From Prevotellaceae bacterium UBA1075 (GTDB lineage Bacteria > Bacteroidota > Bacteroidia > Bacteroidales > Bacteroidaceae), in NCBI GenBank assembly GCA_002316015.1, contig DCCS01000032.1:171374-186439 (forward strand): 15,066 nucleotides of DNA, in the 5' to 3' direction. A program made the position numbers and the translations under genes. Below, in pieces: positions 1 through 6,881 of the stretch; the first letter of the stretch is position 1, and the number at the start of each line of letters is the position of its first letter. The notes under the pieces are model-generated. The model ran no database searches. It had not been told where the DNA came from and saw only the letters and a program-made list of their open reading frames with translations.

Positions 1-24
1 CGTGAGGGAGCCAAACCCCTCACG
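1..24 (-). terminator. Hairpin downstream of the HU gene, possible terminator
   Basis: Positions 1-8 (CGTGAGGG) and 17-24 (CCCTCACG) form a perfect 8-bp inverted repeat with an 8-nt loop, 36 bp after the HU stop codon in the direction of transcription. A strong GC stem just past the last gene fits a rho-independent terminator. The T-run that would follow on the minus strand lies outside the window, so this cannot be confirmed. It could also be one arm pair of a longer repeat cut by the window edge. Confidence 0.4.
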
Positions 25-60
25 CCCCCGCCTGTTGGTGACTATGGTTGCGCGCCCTGG

Positions 61-342
61 TCACTTGGCCTTTGCCACAGACTCCATGAAGTCCTTGCAG
101 GGCTTGAAATAGGGTATGTCGTGTGCCTCGATGACCATAGTGGTGTTCTTTGAGATATTGCGGGCGGTCTTCTGGGCGCGATGCTTGAGAGTCCAGGTGC
201 CCCAGCCACGGATGTACACGTTCTCCTTCTGCACGAGAGTCTCCTTGATGGTTTCCACCATCCCCTCTACTGCGGTAAGCACTGTGGCCTGGTCGATGCC
301 AGTCTTCTGGGCAACAATCTTCACCAGTTCAATCTTAGTCAT
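61..342 (-). CDS. HU/IHF-family DNA-binding protein, 93 aa
   Basis: This is a small basic nucleoid protein that would bind and bend DNA as a dimer. The 93-residue length is normal for HU. Visible family marks are the N-terminal helix pair (MTKIELVKIVAQKTG onward), the turn GWGTW at residues 46-50 (GFGTF in classical HU), the basic arm ARNISKNTT at 60-68, and the end motif FKPCKDF at 79-85 (FKPGK in the classical protein). The arm-tip RNP of classical HU is RNI here (residues 61-63). That removes the proline known to wedge between base pairs; the variant is common in Bacteroidetes HU paralogues as I recall them. The ATG at 342 is chosen because it gives the usual HU N-terminus. An in-frame upstream start at 447 would add 35 unrelated residues and would lie upstream of the promoter. 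The gene follows GH97 by 124 bp but has its own promoter. Confidence 0.95.
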   Translation of the reverse strand: MTKIELVKIVAQKTGIDQATVLTAVEGMVETIKETLVQKENVYIRGWGTWTLKHRAQKTARNISKNTTMVIEAHDIPYFKPCKDFMESVAKAK

Positions 343-391
343 TTTCGTAATACGTTTGTATGGTTTTGTTAATGTGCAATCAAATACTCTG

Positions 392-423
392 CAAAGGTAC
401 GCAAAGATTTGTCCACACACAAG
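392..423 (-). promoter_or_regulatory. Bacteroidetes-type promoter for the HU gene
   Basis: On the minus strand TACCTTTG (392-399) is a perfect match to the Bacteroidetes -7 box TAnnTTTG. CTTG (420-423) sits 20 nt upstream as a 3-of-4 match to the -33 TTTG box. A start a few bases downstream gives a leader of about 40 nt before the ATG at 342. The site lies in the 124-bp gap after the GH97 gene, so HU can be transcribed independently of the sulfonation operon. Based on motif and spacing only. Confidence 0.7.
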
Positions 424-466
424 CACTTGCTTAAAAAACAGTTGCAATTCAGTGAGAAAGGGGGTG

Positions 467-2410
467 TTATGGCTCTATCACCGCAGCATATCCCCCGTTG
501 CGTACCATATGTATGTTCAGTGTGTCGTTCTTCCTCATCCGTGTCGAGTGCTTCCTGTAGTCCATGGCCTGGACCGAGGAGTTCACGGCATCGGTAAACG
601 AGGTGGCGTTGTAGGACTTCCCGTCGGCCAGGAAGTCAAGGCTCACGGTGATGTCGCGCGCTGTACCGTTTGTGATGCCTCCTATGTACCACTTGTCGCC
701 CTTGCGCCTTGCCACCAAGGTGTATTCGCCGAACTCGGCGGCCAGGACACGCGTCTCGTCCCAGTTGACGGGGCAGGCGGCGATGAAGTCGCGGCAGTCG
801 GGATACATATTATATATGGTGGGATTGTCGGCCAGCATCTGAAGGTTGGACTCGAAGACTACGTAGAGTGCCATCTGGTAAGCCCTCGTGCCGATGCTGG
901 CACTGTTGGGCCGGTGGCTGCTGTAGCATTCGGGCTGTGCCGAGAGCATGGCTCCGGGCGTGTAGTCCATGGGGCCTGCCGCATTGCGGATGGTGGGATA
1001 GAAGGCACTGTTGCGGGGGGTGCAGGTTCCCATAAACTCCATGCCGCGCACACCCTCGAAGGTGAGTACATTGGGATACCTGTACTCAAGGCCGCTGGGA
1101 TGGTAGGCTCCATGGTAGTCAACCAGGATGTGGTGGTCGGCGGCCGCCTTTGCCGTGCGCTCGTAGAAGCGCACCATCCACTGGTCCTGGCGGTCCATGA
1201 AGTCAATCTTGACTCCCGCGACTCCCCACTTTTCGAAGGTCTCAAACATGTCGGGGTGCTTGTCCACGGCAAGCCAGGTGAGCCACAGGATGACACCCAC
1301 GTTCTTGGATTTGGCATAGCGGATAAGCTCGTGCAGGTCGATGTCGGGATTGGGGGTGAACGGATCAAGTGTCGATTTGGCCCATCCCTCGTCCATCAGC
1401 ATGTACTCCAGCCCATTGGCAGCGGCAAAGTCAACGAAATACTTGTAGGTGTCAAGGTTGAGCCCGCTCTTGAAATTCACGTCGGGCCCATAGGGGATGC
1501 TGCCGTTCCACCATTCCCAGGTGGTCTTGCCGGTCTTTATCCATGACGGGTTGGCAACCAGGCTTTCGGGAGCCAGGCGCATGGGCATGGTGTTGAGTAC
1601 CATCTGACGGTCGTCCTGCGTGATGTGCATATAGCGCCAGGGGAAACTTCTTGTGCCCTTGGTGCGTGCTATGTAGTTGGCCTCCTTGAGTATTTTCACA
1701 CTACGGTCACCATCGTCGCCAAACTCCAGGGGAGCCTTGGGATGCACGGCCGACAGGCTGTTGTCGCCATTCCCCTTCATGAACATGCCGGGGTAGTCGA
1801 AGAGGCTGAACTCGCTGACAAATATCTTCTGCCTCTCCCCGGCAATCACCAGAGGCACCTCGCTCATCTTGTCGCCCGCCTTCCACGAGGCACTCTGCAC
1901 GTTGGTGTACAGTTCCTCACAACTGGTCTTGAACCCGTTGGGCTGCTGAAGTACCAGGCGCGTGTCGCGGGTAAGCTGGATGGTGAAGTCCTCTGAGAGG
2001 ACATCCACATCACCCTTGAGACTGGTCACGAAACGGTAGGCAAGCCCATCGTCATACACGCGCCACTCGATGGCATAGCCACCCTTCATGTTCATCAGGA
2101 GTGAGGTGTAGTGGTTGTCGACGCTCGCGCTCTTGAGCGCGAAGAGTGGCTTGACCGTCTCGTTCACCGTCTTCACTTTCTTGCTCTTGAGCACGGGATT
2201 GGCACCCAGTGTGCCCTTGTCAAGCACCATACCCAGGTGTCCCTGCCTGACCAGGGGCTCTCCGTGGCTCTCCACATTGTAATACACCTTGTCTGACAGG
2301 CTAACATTGAGTTTTACTTGTCCGCCTGGACTGGACACACTCACGTTCTTCTGTGCCCGTGCTGTGCCAAACAGCAGGCAGAAGAGAGTGACAGCAAACG
2401 AAATTCTCAT
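467..2410 (-). CDS. GH97-family glycoside hydrolase, probable retaining alpha-galactosidase-type, secreted
   Basis: This 647-residue protein has the GH97 layout: a beta-sandwich N-domain (about 22-290), a TIM barrel (about 295-545, with EWWNGS near 299-304 and YMLMDEGW at 336-343) and a small C-domain (about 550-645). The N-terminus (residues 1-19, cut after ARA) is a Sec signal peptide without a lipobox, so the enzyme is probably periplasmic. Known GH97 enzymes split into inverting alpha-glucosidases like SusB and retaining alpha-galactosidases that use an Asp nucleophile. The motif VKIDFMDR at 400-407 has Asp403 at what I take to be that nucleophile position, and FEGVRGME (451-458) offers Glu452 and Glu458 near the acid/base position. 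Retaining chemistry is therefore favoured; the sugar is inferred. The gene begins 45 bp after the sulfotransferase stop with no promoter box between, so it is probably the last gene of the sulfonation operon. Confidence 0.93.
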   Translation of the reverse strand: MRISFAVTLFCLLFGTARAQKNVSVSSPGGQVKLNVSLSDKVYYNVESHGEPLVRQGHLGMVLDKGTLGANPVLKSKKVKTVNETVKPLFALKSASVDNHYTSLLMNMKGGYAIEWRVYDDGLAYRFVTSLKGDVDVLSEDFTIQLTRDTRLVLQQPNGFKTSCEELYTNVQSASWKAGDKMSEVPLVIAGERQKIFVSEFSLFDYPGMFMKGNGDNSLSAVHPKAPLEFGDDGDRSVKILKEANYIARTKGTRSFPWRYMHITQDDRQMVLNTMPMRLAPESLVANPSWIKTGKTTWEWWNGSIPYGPDVNFKSGLNLDTYKYFVDFAAANGLEYMLMDEGWAKSTLDPFTPNPDIDLHELIRYAKSKNVGVILWLTWLAVDKHPDMFETFEKWGVAGVKIDFMDRQDQWMVRFYERTAKAAADHHILVDYHGAYHPSGLEYRYPNVLTFEGVRGMEFMGTCTPRNSAFYPTIRNAAGPMDYTPGAMLSAQPECYSSHRPNSASIGTRAYQMALYVVFESNLQMLADNPTIYNMYPDCRDFIAACPVNWDETRVLAAEFGEYTLVARRKGDKWYIGGITNGTARDITVSLDFLADGKSYNATSFTDAVNSSVQAMDYRKHSTRMRKNDTLNIHMVRNGGYAAVIEP

Positions 2411-2455
2411 ACGCTGAATAGTTTTGTTATTGGTTAATGGATGTGTTTTCTGTGC

Positions 2456-3565
2456 TCAGTGGCGCTCGTATCCCCACTCGTCGAGTACATCGCCCCAGTG
2501 CTCGTTGACCATCTGTACGGTGCGCTCGGAATACTGGTACTTGTTCTTCCTGTAGCCGCGCTTCGCGCCTATGTACTTCTCGATGGCGGGCCTGGCCTCT
2601 TCCCATCCCGGGATGTTGAGCGTCTTGTATATCTTCTCGGTGATTCCCAAAGCGTCCTTCTCGATGTCCTCGAACTTGACCTCAAAGATGTTTCCCTTGG
2701 GCACATACTGCTTCTGCCGCTTGTAGGCATGGTACAGTTCCATGTAGTTGCGCAGGATGTTCTGCTCCATCTCCTCGTCGCTGATGCTGTGCAGTTGCAG
2801 GGGCTTGATGGTGTTGAGGAAGAAGCTGCGCGTGCTCTCGAACACGGTGTAGGGATTTCGCATCAGATAGACGTACTTGGCGTTGGGGTATAACTCTGTC
2901 AGGGCCTTTATGCGACCCGTGTGCGGCGGGTTCTTGCTCAAGTACTGTGTGCCCCCCGTGTTCCACAGGCTTATCTTGACCAGTTTCTCGAATGCCTGCT
3001 TGAATGCCTCCAGTTCATCGGGTGTGATGTCCTTGAAGGTCAGATACCGGTCGCAATACTCGTTCATCCTTTCTGGGAAGAACCAGAAGTTGTAGTAGTT
3101 GAAAGGGCATGAGTTGTTGAGCGCGAACTCCTCCTCCTGGGGCAGGTCGGGGGCAAGCTCCATATTGTCGGTGGGACGCTTGTCGGGCATCAGCCATCCC
3201 ATCGTGGGCTTGAAGAGCCACTGCAGAGCCATCATGTAATGGGGAAAGACGGTCTGGTAGGTGGTGGTGTAACCGAAATGCTTGTCCTGCGCAAAGATGT
3301 TGTGAACGAATGTTGTGCCGCTGCGCCAGTGCCCGAGGATGAACAGGGGGGCGTTCTCAAGCGGCTTTCCGGCCAGGAGTTTCCTGTACTTGTGCTCCTG
3401 CAAGGGCACACATACGCTCAGGATCCGGCATATGGCCTTGGTGAGGAAGAACTTTGTCTTCTTGTCGGCAGCGATGTGCTGGCCGTCAGTCACGGCCTTG
3501 AATGTCTTCCAGTCCGCGCCCACAAGCGTGTTCACAGGAAGTTTGCTGAATTCTATCAGTCCCAT
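2456..3565 (-). CDS. PAPS-dependent sulfotransferase (Sulfotransfer_3-like), 369 aa
   Basis: The enzyme would transfer the sulfonate group from PAPS to a hydroxyl of an unknown acceptor, leaving 3',5'-ADP. Two family motifs are clear. The 5'-phosphosulfate loop is GHWRSGTTFVHN at residues 78-89. The 3'-phosphate motif is YLMRNPYTVFEST at 233-245, with Arg236 and Ser244 as the expected PAPS contacts. There is no signal peptide, so it should act in the cytoplasm. The ATG at 3565 is chosen because the family-like sequence begins there; the 45 residues upstream in frame are Pro/Arg-rich and read through a GC-rich intergenic hairpin. Its place after the PAPS-making genes cysC, cysD and cysN supports the assignment. 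From memory, a B. thetaiotaomicron enzyme in a similar cluster (BT_0416) sulfonates cholesterol and related steroids. Whether this one shares that acceptor, or uses a lipid or glycan, is not visible. Confidence 0.9.
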   Translation of the reverse strand: MGLIEFSKLPVNTLVGADWKTFKAVTDGQHIAADKKTKFFLTKAICRILSVCVPLQEHKYRKLLAGKPLENAPLFILGHWRSGTTFVHNIFAQDKHFGYTTTYQTVFPHYMMALQWLFKPTMGWLMPDKRPTDNMELAPDLPQEEEFALNNSCPFNYYNFWFFPERMNEYCDRYLTFKDITPDELEAFKQAFEKLVKISLWNTGGTQYLSKNPPHTGRIKALTELYPNAKYVYLMRNPYTVFESTRSFFLNTIKPLQLHSISDEEMEQNILRNYMELYHAYKRQKQYVPKGNIFEVKFEDIEKDALGITEKIYKTLNIPGWEEARPAIEKYIGAKRGYRKNKYQYSERTVQMVNEHWGDVLDEWGYERH

Positions 3566-3608
3566 AAATGGTTGTCGTTTTCTGTGAGGTTCATCTCCTG
3601 CCCCGCTT

Positions 3609-3634
3609 CCGGGCAGCCAGTCTGGCTCTGCCGG
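3609..3634 (-). other. Intergenic hairpin between cysN and the sulfotransferase gene
   Basis: Within the 141-bp gap 3566-3706, AGCCA (3615-3619) pairs with TGGCT (3623-3627) around a 3-nt loop. Flanking CCGG/CCGG and GC/GC bases extend the stem past small bulges. No T-run follows on the minus strand, so it does not look like an intrinsic terminator. It may affect mRNA processing or stability between the two genes. No promoter box was seen in this gap. Confidence 0.4.
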
Positions 3635-3706
3635 ACGGGACGGGAAGGGGGGCCTGTGGGGTGTGGCTGCGGCGTGCAACGGCATCCCGACAGGTATCAA
3701 TGTGTC

Positions 3707-5146
3707 TTATTCCTTTATTATCTTAATCTCCAGTCCCTGGCGTCCCAGGTCTTTCACGGCTTTCTCCACAGCCTCGTAGTGCTCGGGGGCAATGCCCAAT
3801 TTGGGCAGGTCGAGCACGGGTATGTCGCTTCCCTGGTTGATTTCCTCCACCTCGAGCGGGTTGCATATCATGCCCACCGCGCTGGTGTTGTTGGTTATGG
3901 GGTCAATCAGTATGAAGGCTCCCGTGGCCTTGTTCTTGCTGTAGGGGTCAAAGAAGAGGGTCTTGGCGGTGGTGATTTGCACCTTTCCGATCTCGTTGAG
4001 TTTGAAGTCCCCGCCTTCCAGGTGCTGCATGGTGTTGACATCCACCTTGTAGTTGACACGGGTCACTGTGGCTCGTGTGGTATTGGTTGTCTGTTTCAGG
4101 AAGAACTTCTTCTTCCTGTCCATGGGCTCCTCGTCCATCCACACGAGCATTGTCTCGAAATGGCGTCCGATGTGCGGCATGTTGTCGGGTTTCACCAGCA
4201 TCTCTCCACGGGAAATGTCTATCTCGTCCTCCAGGGTCAGGGTCACACTCTGGGGGCAGAAAGCCACCTCGTGCTCGCCCTCGTAGGTGACGATGCTCTT
4301 GATGTGGCTGTGCTTCATGCTGGGCAGGGCAACCACCTCGTCACCCTTGTGTATGACGCCGCTCGCCACCTTGCCGCAGAATCCCCGGAAGTCCAGGTTG
4401 GGGCGCAGCACATACTGCACGGGGTAGCGGAAGTCGTGCATGTTGCGGTCTTGGTCAATGGGCACTGTCTCCAGGTAATCGAGCAGGCTTTGGCCCTCGT
4501 ACCAGGGAGTGCGGTCGCTCTTCTCCACCACATTGTCCCCCTCGAGTGCCGAAAGGGGGATGCAGGTCACGTCCTTGATGCCGAGATGATCGGTGAGAGC
4601 CAGATACTCGTCACGTATCCCGTCGAAGACTTCCTCGGAGAAGTTCACCAAATCCATCTTGTTGACGGCAAGCACAATATGCTTGATGCCCAGGAGGCTC
4701 ACCAGGAAAGTGTGCCTGCGTGTCTGTGTGATGACCCCTGTGCGTGCGTCCACCAGGATGATGGCCAGGTTGGCTGTTGACCCGCCGGTAATCATGTTGC
4801 GTGTATATTGCTCATGTCCTGGAGTGTCGGCAATGATGAACTTGCGCTGGTTGGTGCTGAAATAACGGTAGGCCACATCGATGGTGATGCCTTCCTCGCG
4901 CTCGGCCTTCAGCCCGTCAAGCAACAGGGCATAGTCAATCTGCCCCGCACCCGCGTTGCCCACACGCTTGGAGTCCCGCTCCAGTGCCTGAAGCTGATCC
5001 TCGTATAACTTCTTGCTGTCAAATAGAAGCCGCCCGATGAGCGTGCTCTTTCCGTCGTCCACCGACCCGGCCGTCAACAGGCGCAGAAGTGACTTGCGCT
5101 CGTCTGCGTCCAGGAAATCCTTTATGTTTACTTTGCTGTTTGCCAT
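3707..5146 (-). CDS. cysN: Sulfate adenylyltransferase subunit 1 (ATP sulfurylase GTPase)
   Basis: CysN is the GTPase subunit of heterodimeric ATP sulfurylase; with CysD it makes APS from sulfate and ATP, using GTP hydrolysis to drive the reaction. The translation-factor-like GTPase motifs are all present: P-loop GSVDDGKST at residues 27-35, then DTPGHEQY, then NKMD. Beta-barrel domains 2 and 3 follow. The protein is 479 residues, close to the stand-alone E. coli subunit, and has no APS kinase domain; cysC is separate. After the third domain comes a tail of about 52 residues containing LPKLGIAPEHYEAVEKAVKD. I start at the ATG at 5146; a TTG at 5155 would add MTI. The gene begins 35 bp after cysD and is followed by 141 bp before the sulfotransferase. 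Confidence 0.97.
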   Translation of the reverse strand: MANSKVNIKDFLDADERKSLLRLLTAGSVDDGKSTLIGRLLFDSKKLYEDQLQALERDSKRVGNAGAGQIDYALLLDGLKAEREEGITIDVAYRYFSTNQRKFIIADTPGHEQYTRNMITGGSTANLAIILVDARTGVITQTRRHTFLVSLLGIKHIVLAVNKMDLVNFSEEVFDGIRDEYLALTDHLGIKDVTCIPLSALEGDNVVEKSDRTPWYEGQSLLDYLETVPIDQDRNMHDFRYPVQYVLRPNLDFRGFCGKVASGVIHKGDEVVALPSMKHSHIKSIVTYEGEHEVAFCPQSVTLTLEDEIDISRGEMLVKPDNMPHIGRHFETMLVWMDEEPMDRKKKFFLKQTTNTTRATVTRVNYKVDVNTMQHLEGGDFKLNEIGKVQITTAKTLFFDPYSKNKATGAFILIDPITNNTSAVGMICNPLEVEEINQGSDIPVLDLPKLGIAPEHYEAVEKAVKDLGRQGLEIKIIKE

Positions 5147-5181
5147 AATTGTCAATGTTAAGTTATCAGAACCGCGTCTGG

Positions 5182-6090
5182 TCAGAAGTAGCCCTCGCGC
5201 TTCTTCTGTTCCATGCTTGCCTCCTGGTCAAAGTCAATCACGCGTGTCGTGCGCTCCGACTTGGTCGTGGTCATCATCTCTTCCACAATCTCCTCTATGG
5301 TCGAAGCGTGGCTCTCTACCGCGCCTGTCAGTGGCCAGCATCCCAGGGTACGGAAGCGTATCATGCGCTTCTGTATCTTGGGGATGTACTGCTTGGGCAA
5401 TCGGTCATCGTCAGGCATGATCAGGTTTCCGTCAATCTCGACGCAAGGCCGCTCCTTGGCAAAATACAAGGGCACGATGGGGATGTTCTCCAGCCGTATG
5501 TACTGCCAGATGTCGAGCTCAGTCCAGTTGCTCAGGGGGAACACACGGATGCTCTCGCCCTTGTGCACGCGGCTGTTGTAGATGTCCCACAACTCGGGGC
5601 GCTGGTTCTTGGGGTCCCACTGGTTGAACTGGTCGCGGAAACTGAAGATGCGCTCCTTGGCCCTGGACTTCTCCTCGTCTCGGCGCGCGCCTCCGAAGGC
5701 TGCGTCAAACTTGTACTTGCTGAGCGCGTCGAGCAGAGCCTTGGTCTTCATCAGGTCAGTGTGCACCTTGCTGCCATGGGTAAATGGCCCCACACCGGCG
5801 CGGAACGCCTCCATGTTGCTCTCGACTATCAGGTTCCATCCGTGCTCTTTCGCGTATTTGTCGCGGAACTCTATCATCTCCTTGAACTTCCACTTGCTGT
5901 CGATGTGCATCAGGGGGAAGGGCACTTTGCCGGGAGCAAACGCCTTTTCGGCAAGGCGCGCCATCACGCTGCTGTCCTTTCCTATACTGTATAGCATTAC
6001 AGGGTTCTCAAACTCTGCGGCAACCTCACGGATGATGTGTATTGACTCCGCCTCAAGTTCCTGCAAATGGCTCAAACTGTATTCTGCCAT
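5182..6090 (-). CDS. cysD: Sulfate adenylyltransferase subunit 2 (ATP sulfurylase catalytic subunit)
   Basis: CysD is the catalytic subunit of ATP sulfurylase and forms adenosine 5'-phosphosulfate in the cytoplasm together with CysN. It belongs to the PP-loop ATP pyrophosphatase fold; the ATP-binding motif SIGKDSS is at residues 35-41. FGGARRDEEKSRAKER, a stretch conserved in CysD, follows in the middle. At 302 residues it matches the family length. The start ATG lies 4 bp after the cysC stop, and cysN begins 35 bp downstream, so the three genes are surely co-transcribed. PAPS reductase (CysH) shares the fold, but the length, these motifs and the adjacent cysN exclude it. Confidence 0.97.
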   Translation of the reverse strand: MAEYSLSHLQELEAESIHIIREVAAEFENPVMLYSIGKDSSVMARLAEKAFAPGKVPFPLMHIDSKWKFKEMIEFRDKYAKEHGWNLIVESNMEAFRAGVGPFTHGSKVHTDLMKTKALLDALSKYKFDAAFGGARRDEEKSRAKERIFSFRDQFNQWDPKNQRPELWDIYNSRVHKGESIRVFPLSNWTELDIWQYIRLENIPIVPLYFAKERPCVEIDGNLIMPDDDRLPKQYIPKIQKRMIRFRTLGCWPLTGAVESHASTIEEIVEEMMTTTKSERTTRVIDFDQEASMEQKKREGYF

Positions 6091-6094
6091 GATT

Positions 6095-6706
6095 CTATCT
6101 TGTTTCTCTTGTTGGTTTCACTCTTTCCACAATCTCTTCTGTCAGCGTGCGCACGCTTTCCTCCAGCGTAAGCCTGCTGGTGTCAATACTTATGTCGGCA
6201 TGTTCGGGAACTTCGAAAGGGGCGCTGATTCCCGTGAAGTTCTTTACCTCGCCGCGTCTCGCGCGTGCGTAAAGCCCCTTGACATCCCTGCGCTCACACT
6301 CCTGGATGGGGGTGCTCACGTACACTTCCATGAAGTCCCCGCCTCCTATGATTGCTTTTGCCATGCGGCGAAGGTCGTTGGTGGGGCTCACGAAGCAGGC
6401 CAGCGTGACAATGCCTGTCTGTACAAACAGCTTGCCCACTTCGGCTATCCTGCGGATGTTCTCGCTGCGGTCCCCGGCACTGAATCCCAGGTTGCTGTTG
6501 ATTCCCGCCCTTACGTTGTCCCCGTCCAGGATACGGCACAGGATGCCACGCGCGTGCAGTTCCCGCTCTACTCCCATGGCGACGGTGCTCTTCCCGCTGC
6601 CACTAAGTCCTGTAAACCACACCATGAGTCCCCGCTGGCCCAGGAGATGCTCCTTGTCCTCACGGCTCATCATGCGGTCGTATATGGGGTAAATATTCTC
6701 TGTCAT
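6095..6706 (-). CDS. cysC: Adenylyl-sulfate kinase (APS kinase)
   Basis: CysC phosphorylates APS at the 3' position to give PAPS, the sulfonate donor for the sulfotransferase encoded downstream. The P-loop GLSGSGKST is at residues 33-41, the APS-binding motif DGDNVR at 61-66, and the lid-like stretch DVKGLYARAR, then FTGISAPFE, follow in the normal order. The active-site segment reads FVSPTNDLRR where E. coli has FISPYR. The length of 203 residues is standard. It is a free-standing gene rather than a CysNC fusion. It lies 175 bp after the permease gene and 4 bp before cysD. No promoter box was seen in the upstream gap, so transcription probably comes from the permease promoter. Confidence 0.97.
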   Translation of the reverse strand: MTENIYPIYDRMMSREDKEHLLGQRGLMVWFTGLSGSGKSTVAMGVERELHARGILCRILDGDNVRAGINSNLGFSAGDRSENIRRIAEVGKLFVQTGIVTLACFVSPTNDLRRMAKAIIGGGDFMEVYVSTPIQECERRDVKGLYARARRGEVKNFTGISAPFEVPEHADISIDTSRLTLEESVRTLTEEIVERVKPTRETR

Positions 6707-6755
6707 TGTTCTTTTGTCTTATTTTGTCCTTGTGACTAGGGAGGCCACCCTCACG

Positions 6756-6789
6756 GTGTCTTGCCTGTCCTCATGCTTGTGTCTTGCCT
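6756..6789. repeat. 11-bp direct repeat in the permease-cysC gap
   Basis: GTGTCTTGCCT occurs at 6756-6766 and again at 6779-6789, a period of 23 bp, within the 175-bp gap 6707-6881 between the permease gene and cysC. No promoter box, strong hairpin or small gene was seen elsewhere in this gap. The two copies could be a paired protein-binding site or chance. Confidence 0.35.
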
Positions 6790-6881
6790 ATGCCTGGGGT
6801 TCGTCCCGTTTCCTCGTTTTTGGCCGTGTGCCTCTGGGTGGGGTGATGCATGGATGTGCCCGCAGCCTGTCTCTCTCTTTC

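Noticed and set aside
421..432. Short palindrome AAGCA-CT-TGCTT near a run of six A (T on minus) as a terminator for the GH97 operon
   Set aside because: The stem is only 5 bp with a 2-nt loop, and the T-run comes before it, not after it, in the direction of transcription.
116..1546. Long plus-strand open frame of 476 codons opposite the GH97 and HU genes
   Set aside because: It is antisense to genes with clear families and shows no domain. High GC makes such shadow frames common.
3556..3594. Twelve-codon upstream ORF overlapping the sulfotransferase start
   Set aside because: AGGAG touches its ATG directly with no spacer, the peptide is unremarkable and the overlap may be chance. Not strong enough to call.
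3566..3700. N-terminal extension of the sulfotransferase by 45 residues
   Set aside because: The added part is low-complexity Pro/Arg/His-rich sequence read from a GC-rich hairpin region. The family-like sequence starts at the ATG at 3565.
3239..4780. Long plus-strand open frame of 513 codons opposite cysN and the sulfotransferase gene
   Set aside because: It is antisense to two well-supported enzymes, with no recognisable motif of its own.
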